Positions 53,099 to 61,858 of a DNA stretch of 64,000 nt are shown here, in pieces (positions within the stretch are counted from its first letter, which is position 1; each line of letters begins with the position of its first letter). The DNA is from Paenibacillus sp. LS1 (GTDB lineage Bacteria > Bacillota > Bacilli > Paenibacillales > Paenibacillaceae), in assembly GCF_026013365.1 (NCBI RefSeq), contig NZ_JAPDOE010000001.1, forward strand, positions 558,001-622,000, given 5' to 3'. The translations under genes and the position numbers were made by a program. The notes under the pieces are model-generated. The model was given only the letters and a program-made list of their open reading frames with translations. It ran no database searches and had not been told where the DNA came from.

Positions 53099-53311
53099 AT
53101 GGAAATGTACGGAAGTGACAAGGTACATTTTCTAAAAGAAATAATGGATTTGATGGAACCCCTAGAAGGCGGATCAATTGAACTACGCGATTTTCTTAAT
53201 ACAGATAAATGGCTTAGTACTGATTACACTTTATCTAACCCAGGAAGTTCTAAAGCTGCATTTGTAAGATTTGTGGGTCTTATACATATGTACAAAATAC
53301 GAGTTTTGTGA
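53099..53311 (+). CDS. Small hypothetical protein, possibly truncated
   Basis: A 70-residue frame beginning MEMYGSDKVHFLKEIMDLME with GGGGGG seven to twelve bases before the ATG, a good ribosome site. It is soluble and acidic, and no domain is recognised. It ends abruptly after FVGLIHMYKIRVL, so it may be the 5' part of a broken gene. It lies at the edge of the debris zone 52.2-53.1 kb. Confidence 0.45.
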   Translation: MEMYGSDKVHFLKEIMDLMEPLEGGSIELRDFLNTDKWLSTDYTLSNPGSSKAAFVRFVGLIHMYKIRVL

Positions 53312-53383
53312 AATAGTGCTAATGATTTAAAAGCTGCACAGTGATTTTCACCCTTGTACAGCCAATTCTTTATAATCTCCGAC

Positions 53384-53782
53384 TTAATCCCAGACTACTT
53401 CTGTTCCTGCTATGAAGTCGTGAATCGCACGTCGATCCTCACGCAGACCGACCATAAAAGCACTCACAATAATTCCGATACCTAAAGTTATTACATACAC
53501 AAGTCCAGCCACAACAACTCGCATCAGCATCGTACCAATTTTTGGCGGTTCGTGTGTGTCATATTTACGGATTCGAATTCCACATATACGCTTACCGATG
53601 GTTCGACCATACCAGTAAACTGGTAATAAAATTGAGTATAACGCACTAAGCAGTTTTGCAATCGGCTCATCCGTATCAAAGTTGCCCGTAAGAATACCTG
53701 CAATAATCACTAACGGAATTGAAATAATAAGACTATCCAACACATTTGCTCCTAATCTAATCCAAAAACCTGCTTTATACAA
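53384..53782 (-). CDS. RDD-family membrane protein
   Basis: About 132 residues with two to three membrane helices. Family marks are FWIRLGANVLDSLIIS at the start, then YWYGRTIGKRICGIRIR and the C-terminal DRRAIHDFIAGTEVV. RDD proteins are small membrane proteins; some act as Na+/H+ antiporters, but most are uncharacterised. A TTG at 53782 is preferred because GGAGGA lies just before it; the frame is open back to 53797, which would bury that site. Confidence 0.85.
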   Translation of the reverse strand: MYKAGFWIRLGANVLDSLIISIPLVIIAGILTGNFDTDEPIAKLLSALYSILLPVYWYGRTIGKRICGIRIRKYDTHEPPKIGTMLMRVVVAGLVYVITLGIGIIVSAFMVGLREDRRAIHDFIAGTEVVWD

Positions 53783-54092
53783 AATGCTTTCCTCCAAACT
53801 ACAATTTTAAACTAAACGGCTAATTTACTTCATGAACTCCCTTCATAAAATATCTAACTTTATGTACACAACTCAGATAGTATAACAGAAAATTTTACCT
53901 ATTTACGATATAACTCCTATTTCTTATCACTTTCACTCTTTGTGAATTTTATAACAAACTATCGAATTATCTTAACTGCTGTCCGTGTTTACTACTTACT
54001 CTTACATTATCGTCCTTAATTAATGCGGCTCCTCACTCTCCAACATAAACACAATAATAATTATGTAAACCAAAAAGGCTACTCAACTTTTG
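53783..54092. other. Non-coding interval with a minus-strand repeat core
   Basis: No gene is seen. AACTAAACGGCTAATTTACT at 53810-53829 followed by TCATGAA looks like a worn copy of the AACTAACGGGCAGTTTAGTTCAATGAA repeat found across the window. Confidence 0.4.
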
Positions 54093-54103
54093 TTAAGTAG
54101 TCT
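54072..54103 (-). terminator. Terminator of the small membrane-protein gene
   Basis: On the minus strand, AGACTACTTAAC and GTTGAGTAGCC form a stem around AAAA, followed by TTTTTG. It overlaps the stop codon of the gene it serves. Confidence 0.7.
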
Positions 54104-54557
54104 TCTGTTCGTTCTGCATCTGCCCTTTTCGCCAAATCTTATTCTCCACAATAGCATAGACTAACCCAACGACGGCAAATATCCATATCGATGTTACTTG
54201 GTTCAGATGGTATCCATTCACAAAATATGGATTGTACATGAGATCAAAAACCCACAGCCCGCCCCATCCAAACCCAACCATATAGATGACGGTTCTCACC
54301 ATAGGAAAGCGTACATATTTCTGTAACAGCCATGCGATCGGGCTAAGAATAACAACATAAAAAGCGAGTAAATAGTGACCGAATCCCAGGATGAGCGATA
54401 AAATATATATCAGGCCCCCTGCATTACGTAAGCCGTAATACTCTGTCGTTGTAATTTGGTATCCTTCAATCCTTTCAAGAATGAAGCCTGCCGTTAAGCT
54501 TATACCGATAAATATAAATGCTAACACCATGTACCGTTGAACCGCGTTCACCAACAT
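54093..54557 (-). CDS. Hypothetical multi-pass membrane protein
   Basis: A 154-residue protein with about four hydrophobic helices (VLAFIFIGISLTAGFIL, LIYILSLILGFGHYLLAFYV, VRTVIYMVGFGWGGLWVFDL, SIWIFAVVGLVYAIV) and a charged C-terminus. I recognise no family. It lies 140 bases downstream of the iron-binding lipoprotein gene on the same strand and might be co-transcribed, but nothing links it to iron uptake. Confidence 0.7.
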   Translation of the reverse strand: MLVNAVQRYMVLAFIFIGISLTAGFILERIEGYQITTTEYYGLRNAGGLIYILSLILGFGHYLLAFYVVILSPIAWLLQKYVRFPMVRTVIYMVGFGWGGLWVFDLMYNPYFVNGYHLNQVTSIWIFAVVGLVYAIVENKIWRKGQMQNEQKTT

Positions 54558-54698
54558 CAGATCACCCCAATGTCTAAACGCAACCCGAACCGCTCAAGTT
54601 GCATGTTTTCGAACAAACTACACATTTACACATATGCCGCCATTAAGTTCTGTTAATTGTTAAAGTTAATCCATAGTGAATGCTCTAATCCACCTACA

Positions 54699-55661
54699 CT
54701 ACTTTTGCCCTTCAAGAATCATCGTACCCAGGCGGTCCATAAGCTCCATTCTTCCCATGGCTGTGTACGAGTAGTTGTAATTATCGACATTGGAGATTTT
54801 ATAGATCTTGCCATTTTTCACGGCGTTCATGTTATTCCACACTTTGCTATCGACCATCTTGTTCTCACTATTCTCCATCAATAGCAGACGATCCGGATTA
54901 ACGGTAACCAGAGCCTCCAGTGCGATCTGTTTACCGCCCCAGCCCTCTGGATCAGGGATACCCTCTGTGCGCTTCAGGCCCCATTCACCGTATAACATCT
55001 CAGCTGCACCTTTATTGGAATAGATGACCAGATTGTTTGGATATGTCTCAATCACGGCAAAGGATTCACCGTTTACTGCCGCCTCCAGCTTTTGTTTCCA
55101 CTCTGCAGATTTCGCATCATATTTGGCCAGATATTCATCTTTCTTGCTTTCTTCTCCAAACGTGTCTGCCAGGAACGTCAAACGTTCTCTCCAATCAAAG
55201 TAGGAGTATGGCAATGCAATCGTAGGCGCGATTTTGGATAAAGTTTCATACTGATCCGTGTTAAAATCCTTACCCAGGATAATCAGATCCGGATTGGCAC
55301 CCGCTATAGCTTCAATGCTTAAGGGGAAACCATACCAGCCCAGATTAACGGTATCTGCACTCAGCTGATCCTTAATGGTTGGCGTGAGCTCCTCCGGGTT
55401 ACCGTAATCCGCGCTCATTGTCGCTACAGGTGTTTTCCCAATGATCAACAGTTCTTCTGTAGAGCCGGATAGATCAACAATACGCTCTGGATTCAAGGGG
55501 ATCGTAATCTCTTCTCCATTCGGGTTGGTAATCACTTTGGTCGTCGCTTGTGCTGTTGCCTCTGAGGAGTTAGCCACTTCGCTGGTGGTCTGGTTCGTTC
55601 CACAGGCCGTCAAGGTGAGCATACAGCATAGTGCAATCCATACAGGAATTCGTTTAAACAT
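54699..55661 (-). CDS. Iron-siderophore ABC substrate-binding lipoprotein (FecB/FhuD-like)
   Basis: A 320-residue lipoprotein. Signal VWIALCCMLTLTAC ends at the lipobox Cys. The mature part is a TroA/FecB-like cluster-III binding protein: NPERIVDLSGSTEELLIIG at the first strand, IAGANPDLIILGKDF, and the long linking helix YLAKYDAKSAEWKQKL. The second ATG (55661) is preferred since AGGAGA is nine bases upstream. It follows two exporter-fold ABC genes rather than the usual FecCD permeases, which is unusual. Ferric-siderophore binding is inferred from family and neighbours. Confidence 0.9.
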   Translation of the reverse strand: MFKRIPVWIALCCMLTLTACGTNQTTSEVANSSEATAQATTKVITNPNGEEITIPLNPERIVDLSGSTEELLIIGKTPVATMSADYGNPEELTPTIKDQLSADTVNLGWYGFPLSIEAIAGANPDLIILGKDFNTDQYETLSKIAPTIALPYSYFDWRERLTFLADTFGEESKKDEYLAKYDAKSAEWKQKLEAAVNGESFAVIETYPNNLVIYSNKGAAEMLYGEWGLKRTEGIPDPEGWGGKQIALEALVTVNPDRLLLMENSENKMVDSKVWNNMNAVKNGKIYKISNVDNYNYSYTAMGRMELMDRLGTMILEGQK

Positions 55662-55737
55662 CGTCGTCATTCTCCTTTTATGTCAGTTCATTTACTACAT
55701 CAGGCTTATTTACTTCATTCATCTCATCGAACACTCA

Positions 55738-57492
55738 TCATCCGTTCACTTTTACCTGCCAGCCTTCCGCATCCTGTTGTAATTGCCACAGACGAGCGTA
55801 GATACCCGAATAATCTAACAATTGCGTATGAGTACCTTGCTCTACGAGCTGACCTTGGTCCAGTACAAGGATCTGATCGGCATTTTGAATGGTCTTTAAT
55901 CGGTGTGCAATCAAAATAACCGTCTTGTCCGCGACCAGCTCATTAATCGCTTGCTGCACCGCGGCTTCGTTCTCCGGATCAAGTGAAGCTGTAGCTTCGT
56001 CAAGCAATACGATTGATGCATTTTTCAACAAAGCACGTGCAATGGAAATACGCTGTTTCTCCCCACCAGATAACGTCGATCCACCCTCGCCAACGAGCGT
56101 ATCGTACCCTTGAGGCAGACTGGAGATAAACTCATGACAACAAGCTCTGTGCGCGGCCTCTTCAATCTCGAATTGCGTAGCGTCTTTCTTTCCTACACGA
56201 ATGTTGTTGCCGATCGTATCCTGGAACAGATACACGTCCTGGAAGACCACAGAGATATCCTGCAACAGCTTCTCCGGGTCCATCTGATCAACGGGTCTGC
56301 CACCAATGCGAATGCTTCCTTGCTGTACATCCCAGAAGCGGGCAATGAGACGTGTGACTGTACTCTTACCACTACCGGATGGTCCCACCAGCGCAGTAAT
56401 GGTATGCGGCTCAATCGTAAAGGACAAGTCTTTCAACACCGGCTGCTGGTCATCATATCCAAAGGTCACCTGGTCAAATGAAATCGCCTGATTGGGCTGT
56501 ACATGTACATCTCCCGTTCCTGCCATCGGGGCTTCCTGCTGCACATCCATAATGCGTCTTGCACTATATGCAGAGTACCGCATCTCCCCATAACTCATCA
56601 GTACAACCGTCAACGGCTCAAATACCTTCGTACCTACCAGCAAAAATAGCAGAAATACCGGTAGGGACAACTCACCGCCTGCAAGCAAATAACTGCCCAC
56701 GAGAATCATCCATGTCATTCCTGATCGTGCAAGCAACATCGCGCCCATGATCATCGGTCCCATAATGCCTTCCAACCGAATGGAAGCTGATTTCAATTCG
56801 TCAAAAGAACGACGCAGCCGTTCAAAACGTTTGCCCCCCATATTGTGGGCCTTAATCTCACGAATACCGCTCAGATACTCCTGCAGCCGACTGGCGGCTT
56901 CGTTTTTGGCTCGAACATGGTTCTCACTCAGTCGTGCCTGAATGGAATCCGTAAGCCATAACAACGCCACACCAAAGGGAACCGCAACAAACATGGCTAC
57001 GGCCATTCTCCAATCCACCAACAGAAGTCCGCCAAAAGCGAGCACCGGAAGCACAATCGCGCTGATCAGCTGCGACAGATTATGAGAGATCGTATGCTCC
57101 ACCTGACCATAATCACTCAGGATCAGGTTCGTCAGATCCCCAGGATCACGTTTTCCGAAGAATCCTAGCGACAGATGGCGAATATGTTCGGCCAGCTTTA
57201 ACCGTCCTGAAGCCGCGAGGCTGTAAGCTGCCCGATAGGTCTTGTCATAGAGCGAAGCATAAGCCGCATACTCCACCAGAAGCCAGGCAAACAGGATGCA
57301 GCATACAATCCACATTCGGTTGATATCCAATCCTTTGTCCGGATCAGCGAAAGACTTATAGATCGTATTGAATATGTCCACAAGCAGCGCCGCAGGAACG
57401 ATCTTTGCAATCCCGTCCAGAATCGCTGCAATTACCGAAGGAAGCAGACTACGAGGGTTACCGCCAGATATATTGTATAGATAATTCTTCAT
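55738..57492 (-). CDS. ABC half-transporter with fused ATPase (second of pair)
   Basis: A 584-residue protein with six N-terminal helices (type IV exporter fold, about 10-300) and a C-terminal ATPase. It has Walker A GPSGSGKSTVTRLI, Q-loop VVFQDVYLFQD, signature LSGGEKQRISIARALL, Walker B IVLLDEATASLD and H-loop IAHRLKTI. ATG 57492 overlaps the stop of the upstream half-transporter as ATGA, so the two are translationally coupled and should form a heterodimer. With the Fur-box-like site, PchR-like regulator and FecB-like lipoprotein, it resembles YbtPQ/IrtAB siderophore importers that use the exporter fold. Confidence 0.9.
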   Translation of the reverse strand: MKNYLYNISGGNPRSLLPSVIAAILDGIAKIVPAALLVDIFNTIYKSFADPDKGLDINRMWIVCCILFAWLLVEYAAYASLYDKTYRAAYSLAASGRLKLAEHIRHLSLGFFGKRDPGDLTNLILSDYGQVEHTISHNLSQLISAIVLPVLAFGGLLLVDWRMAVAMFVAVPFGVALLWLTDSIQARLSENHVRAKNEAASRLQEYLSGIREIKAHNMGGKRFERLRRSFDELKSASIRLEGIMGPMIMGAMLLARSGMTWMILVGSYLLAGGELSLPVFLLFLLVGTKVFEPLTVVLMSYGEMRYSAYSARRIMDVQQEAPMAGTGDVHVQPNQAISFDQVTFGYDDQQPVLKDLSFTIEPHTITALVGPSGSGKSTVTRLIARFWDVQQGSIRIGGRPVDQMDPEKLLQDISVVFQDVYLFQDTIGNNIRVGKKDATQFEIEEAAHRACCHEFISSLPQGYDTLVGEGGSTLSGGEKQRISIARALLKNASIVLLDEATASLDPENEAAVQQAINELVADKTVILIAHRLKTIQNADQILVLDQGQLVEQGTHTQLLDYSGIYARLWQLQQDAEGWQVKVNG

Positions 57493-59288
57493 CGTACTGC
57501 ACCTCCAAGCTTCCAGGAAGCCGCACTGATATGGGCCTGCCACATGTGCTCATATACTCCGCCTAATGCACACAATTGATCATGTGTCCCACGCTCGGCA
57601 ATTGTTCCCTTGCGGATCACGAGTATTTGCTCAGCTGCCCGAATCGTTGTTAGACGATGAGCAATAATCAGTACCGTTTTGCCTTGAACCAATTGGGCCA
57701 GACCTTGCTGGATCTTGTGTTCATTCTCTGCATCCGCGTAGGCTGTCGCTTCATCCAGGACCAGAATCGGAGCATCTTTGAGCATCGCCCGTGCAATCGC
57801 AATTCGCTGTGCTTCACCGCCGGACAGGTACGTGCCGCCTTCTCCGATTTTGGTATCATATCCGGCATCCAGCTTCTCAATAAATTCATGACAGCAAGCA
57901 GTTTGAGCCGCAGCTATAACGTCCTGTAGTGAAGCCGATGTATTACCCATCCGAATATTTTCTTCAATCGTATCGTAGAACAGATGTACATCCTGAAATA
58001 CAAAGGACACGGTATCCATCAGCTTCTCCGTACCCATCTTCTGAATCGGAATCCCACCAATCGTAATCTCACCTTCCTGTACATCCCAGAAACGAAGCAA
58101 TAGATTGGCAATGGTCGACTTTCCTCCACCAGAAGGTCCGACAAGTGCAGTCATCTCTCCTGCTTTGGCTACAAAATCAATCTGTTCAAGTACGGGTTTA
58201 TATGCTTCGCTCTCCTTACGCTCATAAGCAAACGATACCTGCCGAAAGGCAACCTCATATGTATCCGGAACTTTGGGCAACTCAGGTTCTTGAACAACCG
58301 GCTCGGCAAACACCGATTCAATCCGCTTCTGTCCTTCCACAATCTCTCGCATCCCACTACCCAGATACATTAACTTCAATAACGGTGCAGATAGACTCGG
58401 GGTAATGATCAGAAACAGAATAAACGTGATCGCAAACGACTGATTCCCCGCATTTCCACTCGACAGAAGAATACCCACCGGAACAATGAAGGTAAATAAC
58501 GAGATCATGATTACAAAAAACAGCCCGTAAGATGTTTTACACAAATCTGTTATTCTCAACGAAATATCTCGGTACCGCGTTACCGCCTGTTTAAAGGTCA
58601 GAAACGAATCAGCTGTAATGCCAAATACTTTCACCGCAGGCATACCTCTCACGTACTCAACACCCGTCGCATTCATCTCTTCAATGGCAAGCTGAAAATC
58701 ACGATAAGCCTGACGGCCTCGTTCGCTACGGAAGATACGGCTTTGTAGCCAGAACCCGATTCCAATCGGAACCAACAGCGTCAGCGCCATACGATAATCG
58801 AGCCAGAATAAGTATCCCAGCAGCATTAACGGAATGACGATCGCACTCACCAGATCCGGCAACTGATGGGCGATAAACTTCTCAATTTTCTCCACACTGA
58901 CTTCGATGATCTTCTTCAGCTCACCGGTTGCCGTTCGGGTGTGATACCCCATGGGTACTTTGGCAACATGTTCCGCAAGTCTCACTCTGAGCTGGTACAA
59001 AATGTTGAACGCAGCGATGTGTGAGCACATCCCCCCGATATAGAGCGCAATAAGTCCTCCAATCAGGGCTACGAATGCCACGATCCCCCAATAGATCAAC
59101 AGATCTCTGTCCATGGCAGAGGGTTGCCCCGCATGAGTTAGCAGTTCCTCGACGATCTTGTACACCCCGATAAAAGGAACAATCTGCAACAGACTCGACA
59201 GGGTCGAGAAGATACTTGCTGTGATCAGCAAACCTTTACGCTCCTTCGTCACTTGCATTAACCCGGACACTTCAGATGTGTTGTTCAT
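57489..59288 (-). CDS. ABC half-transporter with fused ATPase (first of pair)
   Basis: A 599-residue exporter-fold half-transporter. It has membrane domain helices at about 15-310 and Walker A GPSGGGKSTIANLLL, Q-loop FVFQDVHLFYD, signature LSGGEAQRIAIARAML, Walker B ILVLDEATAYAD and H-loop IAHRLTTI. I use ATG 59288 (MNNTSEVSG), six bases after GGAGG; an upstream in-frame ATG lies within the Fur-box-like region. It is first in a three-gene unit with the partner half-transporter and the iron lipoprotein. The direction of transport (siderophore import or export) is not decided by sequence. Confidence 0.9.
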   Translation of the reverse strand: MNNTSEVSGLMQVTKERKGLLITASIFSTLSSLLQIVPFIGVYKIVEELLTHAGQPSAMDRDLLIYWGIVAFVALIGGLIALYIGGMCSHIAAFNILYQLRVRLAEHVAKVPMGYHTRTATGELKKIIEVSVEKIEKFIAHQLPDLVSAIVIPLMLLGYLFWLDYRMALTLLVPIGIGFWLQSRIFRSERGRQAYRDFQLAIEEMNATGVEYVRGMPAVKVFGITADSFLTFKQAVTRYRDISLRITDLCKTSYGLFFVIMISLFTFIVPVGILLSSGNAGNQSFAITFILFLIITPSLSAPLLKLMYLGSGMREIVEGQKRIESVFAEPVVQEPELPKVPDTYEVAFRQVSFAYERKESEAYKPVLEQIDFVAKAGEMTALVGPSGGGKSTIANLLLRFWDVQEGEITIGGIPIQKMGTEKLMDTVSFVFQDVHLFYDTIEENIRMGNTSASLQDVIAAAQTACCHEFIEKLDAGYDTKIGEGGTYLSGGEAQRIAIARAMLKDAPILVLDEATAYADAENEHKIQQGLAQLVQGKTVLIIAHRLTTIRAAEQILVIRKGTIAERGTHDQLCALGGVYEHMWQAHISAASWKLGGAVR

Positions 59289-59299
59289 CTCATCCCTCC

Positions 59300-59325
59300 T
59301 GATATTAATAATCATTCTCAATATA
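59300..59325 (-). promoter_or_regulatory. Fur-box-like site before the ABC pair
   Basis: The minus strand reads TGAGAATGATTATTA, matching 13 of 15 positions of the Bacillus Fur 7-1-7 box TGATAATNATTATCA, within an AT-rich promoter region. It is immediately upstream of the ribosome site of the first ABC gene and suggests repression by iron. Confidence 0.7.
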
Positions 59326-59438
59326 GCGCAGTGCTATATCCGCACATTAATATCTCACAGGGACGTGGGCAACCGCTACCCCAATCCGGAGCAAAAATAC
59401 CTCAATACGGATTATAAGTAAATGCCACACGAAGGCTA

Positions 59439-60440
59439 CTAGAAAGTTGGATTAAAATATGTGGATGGTGTCATGCCATACTTGCGTTTGAATTGCGCTG
59501 AGAAGTGACTCGTTTTATTAAAACCAACCGCTGCAGCCGCCGTAGTCACGTTCATCTGTCTGGTCTCCAGCAGGTAATACGCTGCCTCTAGTCTTTGCTC
59601 AATGACATACGCATGTACAGGAAGACCGAACAATTGCTTGAATCCTTTTTTTAGCTTAAATTCATTCAGACACACTTGTCTAGAGAGCCCTTCAAGAGTT
59701 GGCGGATGTGCCAGATTCACATCGAGAATCTGCTTCGCCTGTTGCAAGCTGGATAGGTCCGTCCGGGACAACCCATCCTGATTCGCAGGTAACTGGCGCT
59801 CCAGAATGCATTCACTGAAATATACTGCGAGCAGCTCAAGTGCTTTTCCGTTTAAATACAGTTGTTTCAGTTCTCCCGAGTACGGGCATTGTGTCATCTC
59901 GTTAACAATTCGAATCATCGTGGGTGTCATCTTCGCATTATAGAAACCTCCCCCACTTCCAGCGATGGCTGTCATGAGCTGCTGTATGGGAAGCTGCTGC
60001 ATCATTCCACTGATCGGTGTCTGATCCAACTTCAACGTAAATCCTTTGAAGTGCTGCTGTAATCCAAAATCACACGTACTGCTCGTATATCGACTGCCAT
60101 ATGCAGAACTTTCCTGGGTATGTACATGGAATTCCCCCAGCTTGCCATCAATGTTCCATGATATGCTCTCACCAATGCAGAAGCTTAACTTGATACTGTC
60201 ATCCTGCTCCAGACTGCTAAAAGCGGTTGGTCGGTGGAATATCGCATCACTATACACGAGTTCCATAGAGGGATGAATGCGATTCAACTGCCAGTAACCC
60301 TGACCAATCTCTTCAGGAATATGAATGATTCGTTCAGCAGAGCTGCTTTGGTAAAATGTATTTAATCTCGCTGCCAATGCACAGCGCTGATCTTCTTTAT
60401 TTTGAATGGCGTACCATGTCTCTGACACCTTGGATTGCAT
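59439..60440 (-). CDS. AraC-family regulator, PchR/YbtA-like
   Basis: A 333-residue regulator. The N-terminal 200 residues are a ligand domain with no strong motif (FKGFTLKLDQTPISGMM is typical of PchR-type proteins). The C-terminal helix-turn-helix pair reads LEGLSRQVCLNEFKLKKGF with QLFGLPVHAYVIEQRLEAA, then TTAAAAVGFNKTSHFSAQFK and GMTPSTYF. In this subgroup the regulator binds an internalised ferric siderophore and activates uptake genes. AGGAGA precedes the ATG. The gene lies 150 bases upstream of the ABC pair on the same strand, which supports that role. Confidence 0.88.
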   Translation of the reverse strand: MQSKVSETWYAIQNKEDQRCALAARLNTFYQSSSAERIIHIPEEIGQGYWQLNRIHPSMELVYSDAIFHRPTAFSSLEQDDSIKLSFCIGESISWNIDGKLGEFHVHTQESSAYGSRYTSSTCDFGLQQHFKGFTLKLDQTPISGMMQQLPIQQLMTAIAGSGGGFYNAKMTPTMIRIVNEMTQCPYSGELKQLYLNGKALELLAVYFSECILERQLPANQDGLSRTDLSSLQQAKQILDVNLAHPPTLEGLSRQVCLNEFKLKKGFKQLFGLPVHAYVIEQRLEAAYYLLETRQMNVTTAAAAVGFNKTSHFSAQFKRKYGMTPSTYFNPTF

Positions 60441-60491
60441 CTGACTTCTCCTCTCGTTGTCTGTTGTTTCAGCTAATTATATAAGAAAGAA

Positions 60492-60510
60492 GCCATATTG
60501 GACATATGGC
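60492..60510. promoter_or_regulatory. Palindrome upstream of the AraC regulator gene
   Basis: GCCATAT-TGGAC-ATATGGC, a 7-bp dyad about 50 bases before the regulator start. It is a candidate operator or leader hairpin. Confidence 0.35.
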
Positions 60511-60545
60511 CTCGAAGAGATGATTACACACAATCACATATGAAA

Positions 60546-60561
60546 AGCGTTCTGGAACGCT
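60546..60561 (-). terminator. Terminator of the flavoenzyme operon
   Basis: On the minus strand AGCGTTCCAGAACGCT is a perfect dyad followed by TTTTC, about 50 bases after the stop of the acyl-CoA-dehydrogenase-like gene. Confidence 0.7.
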
Positions 60562-60608
60562 ATCTCAACAATAGCTTGAAAATAAGTCATAACACATACC
60601 TACTCGTA

Positions 60609-61832
60609 CTATACGTACCGTTCCAGTTCCCGCTGACCAAGTAACTCCAGATGTTTGTCGACGGGGTCGTGCAATGTCAAAGTTCTCGCATTCCGGTAAT
60701 ACATGTCGAAGTTATTGTCCCGCGTAGCTGCCCTTGCCCCCATCACCTGAAATAAGGAACTGCTCACCTCCAACGCAGCTTCGGTCGCTATTATCTTCGC
60801 TTGGGAGGCTGCGATCTGAACGGTCTCCCGCAGTTCTGGTTGGTCATACGAGGCACCAAGCACCCGCGAAGCCTGAAGCACCAATTCTCGCGCAGCGGCA
60901 ATCCGGGCCGAGCATTCTCCCAATCGAACTCTGACGATAGAACTGTCCTTAGGTGCTATTCCATCTGTTGACCAAGAGCGGGAACGTTCATGGACATAAG
61001 CAATAGCTTCCCGATACGCCCCCATGGCAATACCGGTAAATTGTGCGGCAAAATGAATGTTGAACTGGGCGGAGAAAAAAGAATCTACCGTGCCATAGCT
61101 CCCTGGTTCACCGATAAGATGCTCTGTCGGGATGTGCACGTTATCCGCCAGCACTTGTCCACTTCCGGTTCCACGCTGCCCAATGCCGTTCCAATCATCC
61201 ACGATGGTGATGCCGCTGCTCGTCAGATCCACAAGTGGCATGACATATCGCTCATTCTGGCTTCCCTCTGTATCAGCTAAGACCGAGCGCCAGAACGCCC
61301 ATTTTGCACCGGGAGAGCCGGTAGCGAAGATTTTGGTTCCATTTAGTACATAACCATCCTTGTTCTGTCGTAGCTCACTTTCTAACTTGAATCGGTCTTT
61401 ACCCGACTCACTTCCGAAACTCGCGAACCAATGCCCTGCACGTGCCTCTTCAAAAAAGAACTCCTGCTGCTTGGCAGACCCCAGTGCATGAACCAACTGA
61501 ACGCCCGTATTATGCAGTGTGAATACTTGAGAAGTGGACGAGCACCAGGATGCCAGTTCCATGAGGATGAGCGGGATCATCTCAACGTCCCCGGCGTATC
61601 CTGCTCCCCAACCGCCCATTGCAGTCGGAACAGCAAGCACTGCTAGACCCGAATCCGCCAAAGCTTGCATCGATTCAAACGGATATATCCCTTCTTGGTC
61701 AATCCGCTTGGCATGTACACCAATGACCTGCTGACCCAGTTCTCTCACTTTGGCGAGCAAGTCTTGCTGGGAAGCAGAGTACAAATAACGTTCAGCATTG
61801 ATCCGCGGTTCACTATATTTTCTAGCCTGCAT
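60609..61832 (-). CDS. Acyl-CoA-dehydrogenase-fold flavin monooxygenase (DszC/SfnB-like)
   Basis: A 407-residue protein of the acyl-CoA dehydrogenase superfamily. It has VLAVPTAMGGWGAGYAGDVE, FASFGSESGKDRFKLESEL (flavin loop), YVLNGTKIFATGSPGAKW, WNGIGQRGTGSGQVLADNV and the C-terminal MGARAATRDNNFDMYYRNAR. The region of the dehydrogenase catalytic Glu is not conserved in the usual way, and the ending is that of DszC/SfnB/FMNH2-dependent monooxygenases. GGAGGG precedes the ATG. It starts 26 bases after the NtaA-like gene, so the two are one operon. Sulfone, sulfide or related organosulfur oxidation is a reasonable guess from neighbours. Confidence 0.85.
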   Translation of the reverse strand: MQARKYSEPRINAERYLYSASQQDLLAKVRELGQQVIGVHAKRIDQEGIYPFESMQALADSGLAVLAVPTAMGGWGAGYAGDVEMIPLILMELASWCSSTSQVFTLHNTGVQLVHALGSAKQQEFFFEEARAGHWFASFGSESGKDRFKLESELRQNKDGYVLNGTKIFATGSPGAKWAFWRSVLADTEGSQNERYVMPLVDLTSSGITIVDDWNGIGQRGTGSGQVLADNVHIPTEHLIGEPGSYGTVDSFFSAQFNIHFAAQFTGIAMGAYREAIAYVHERSRSWSTDGIAPKDSSIVRVRLGECSARIAAARELVLQASRVLGASYDQPELRETVQIAASQAKIIATEAALEVSSSLFQVMGARAATRDNNFDMYYRNARTLTLHDPVDKHLELLGQRELERYV

Positions 61833-61858
61833 CTTGTTTCCCTCCAGTGACCTGTACC

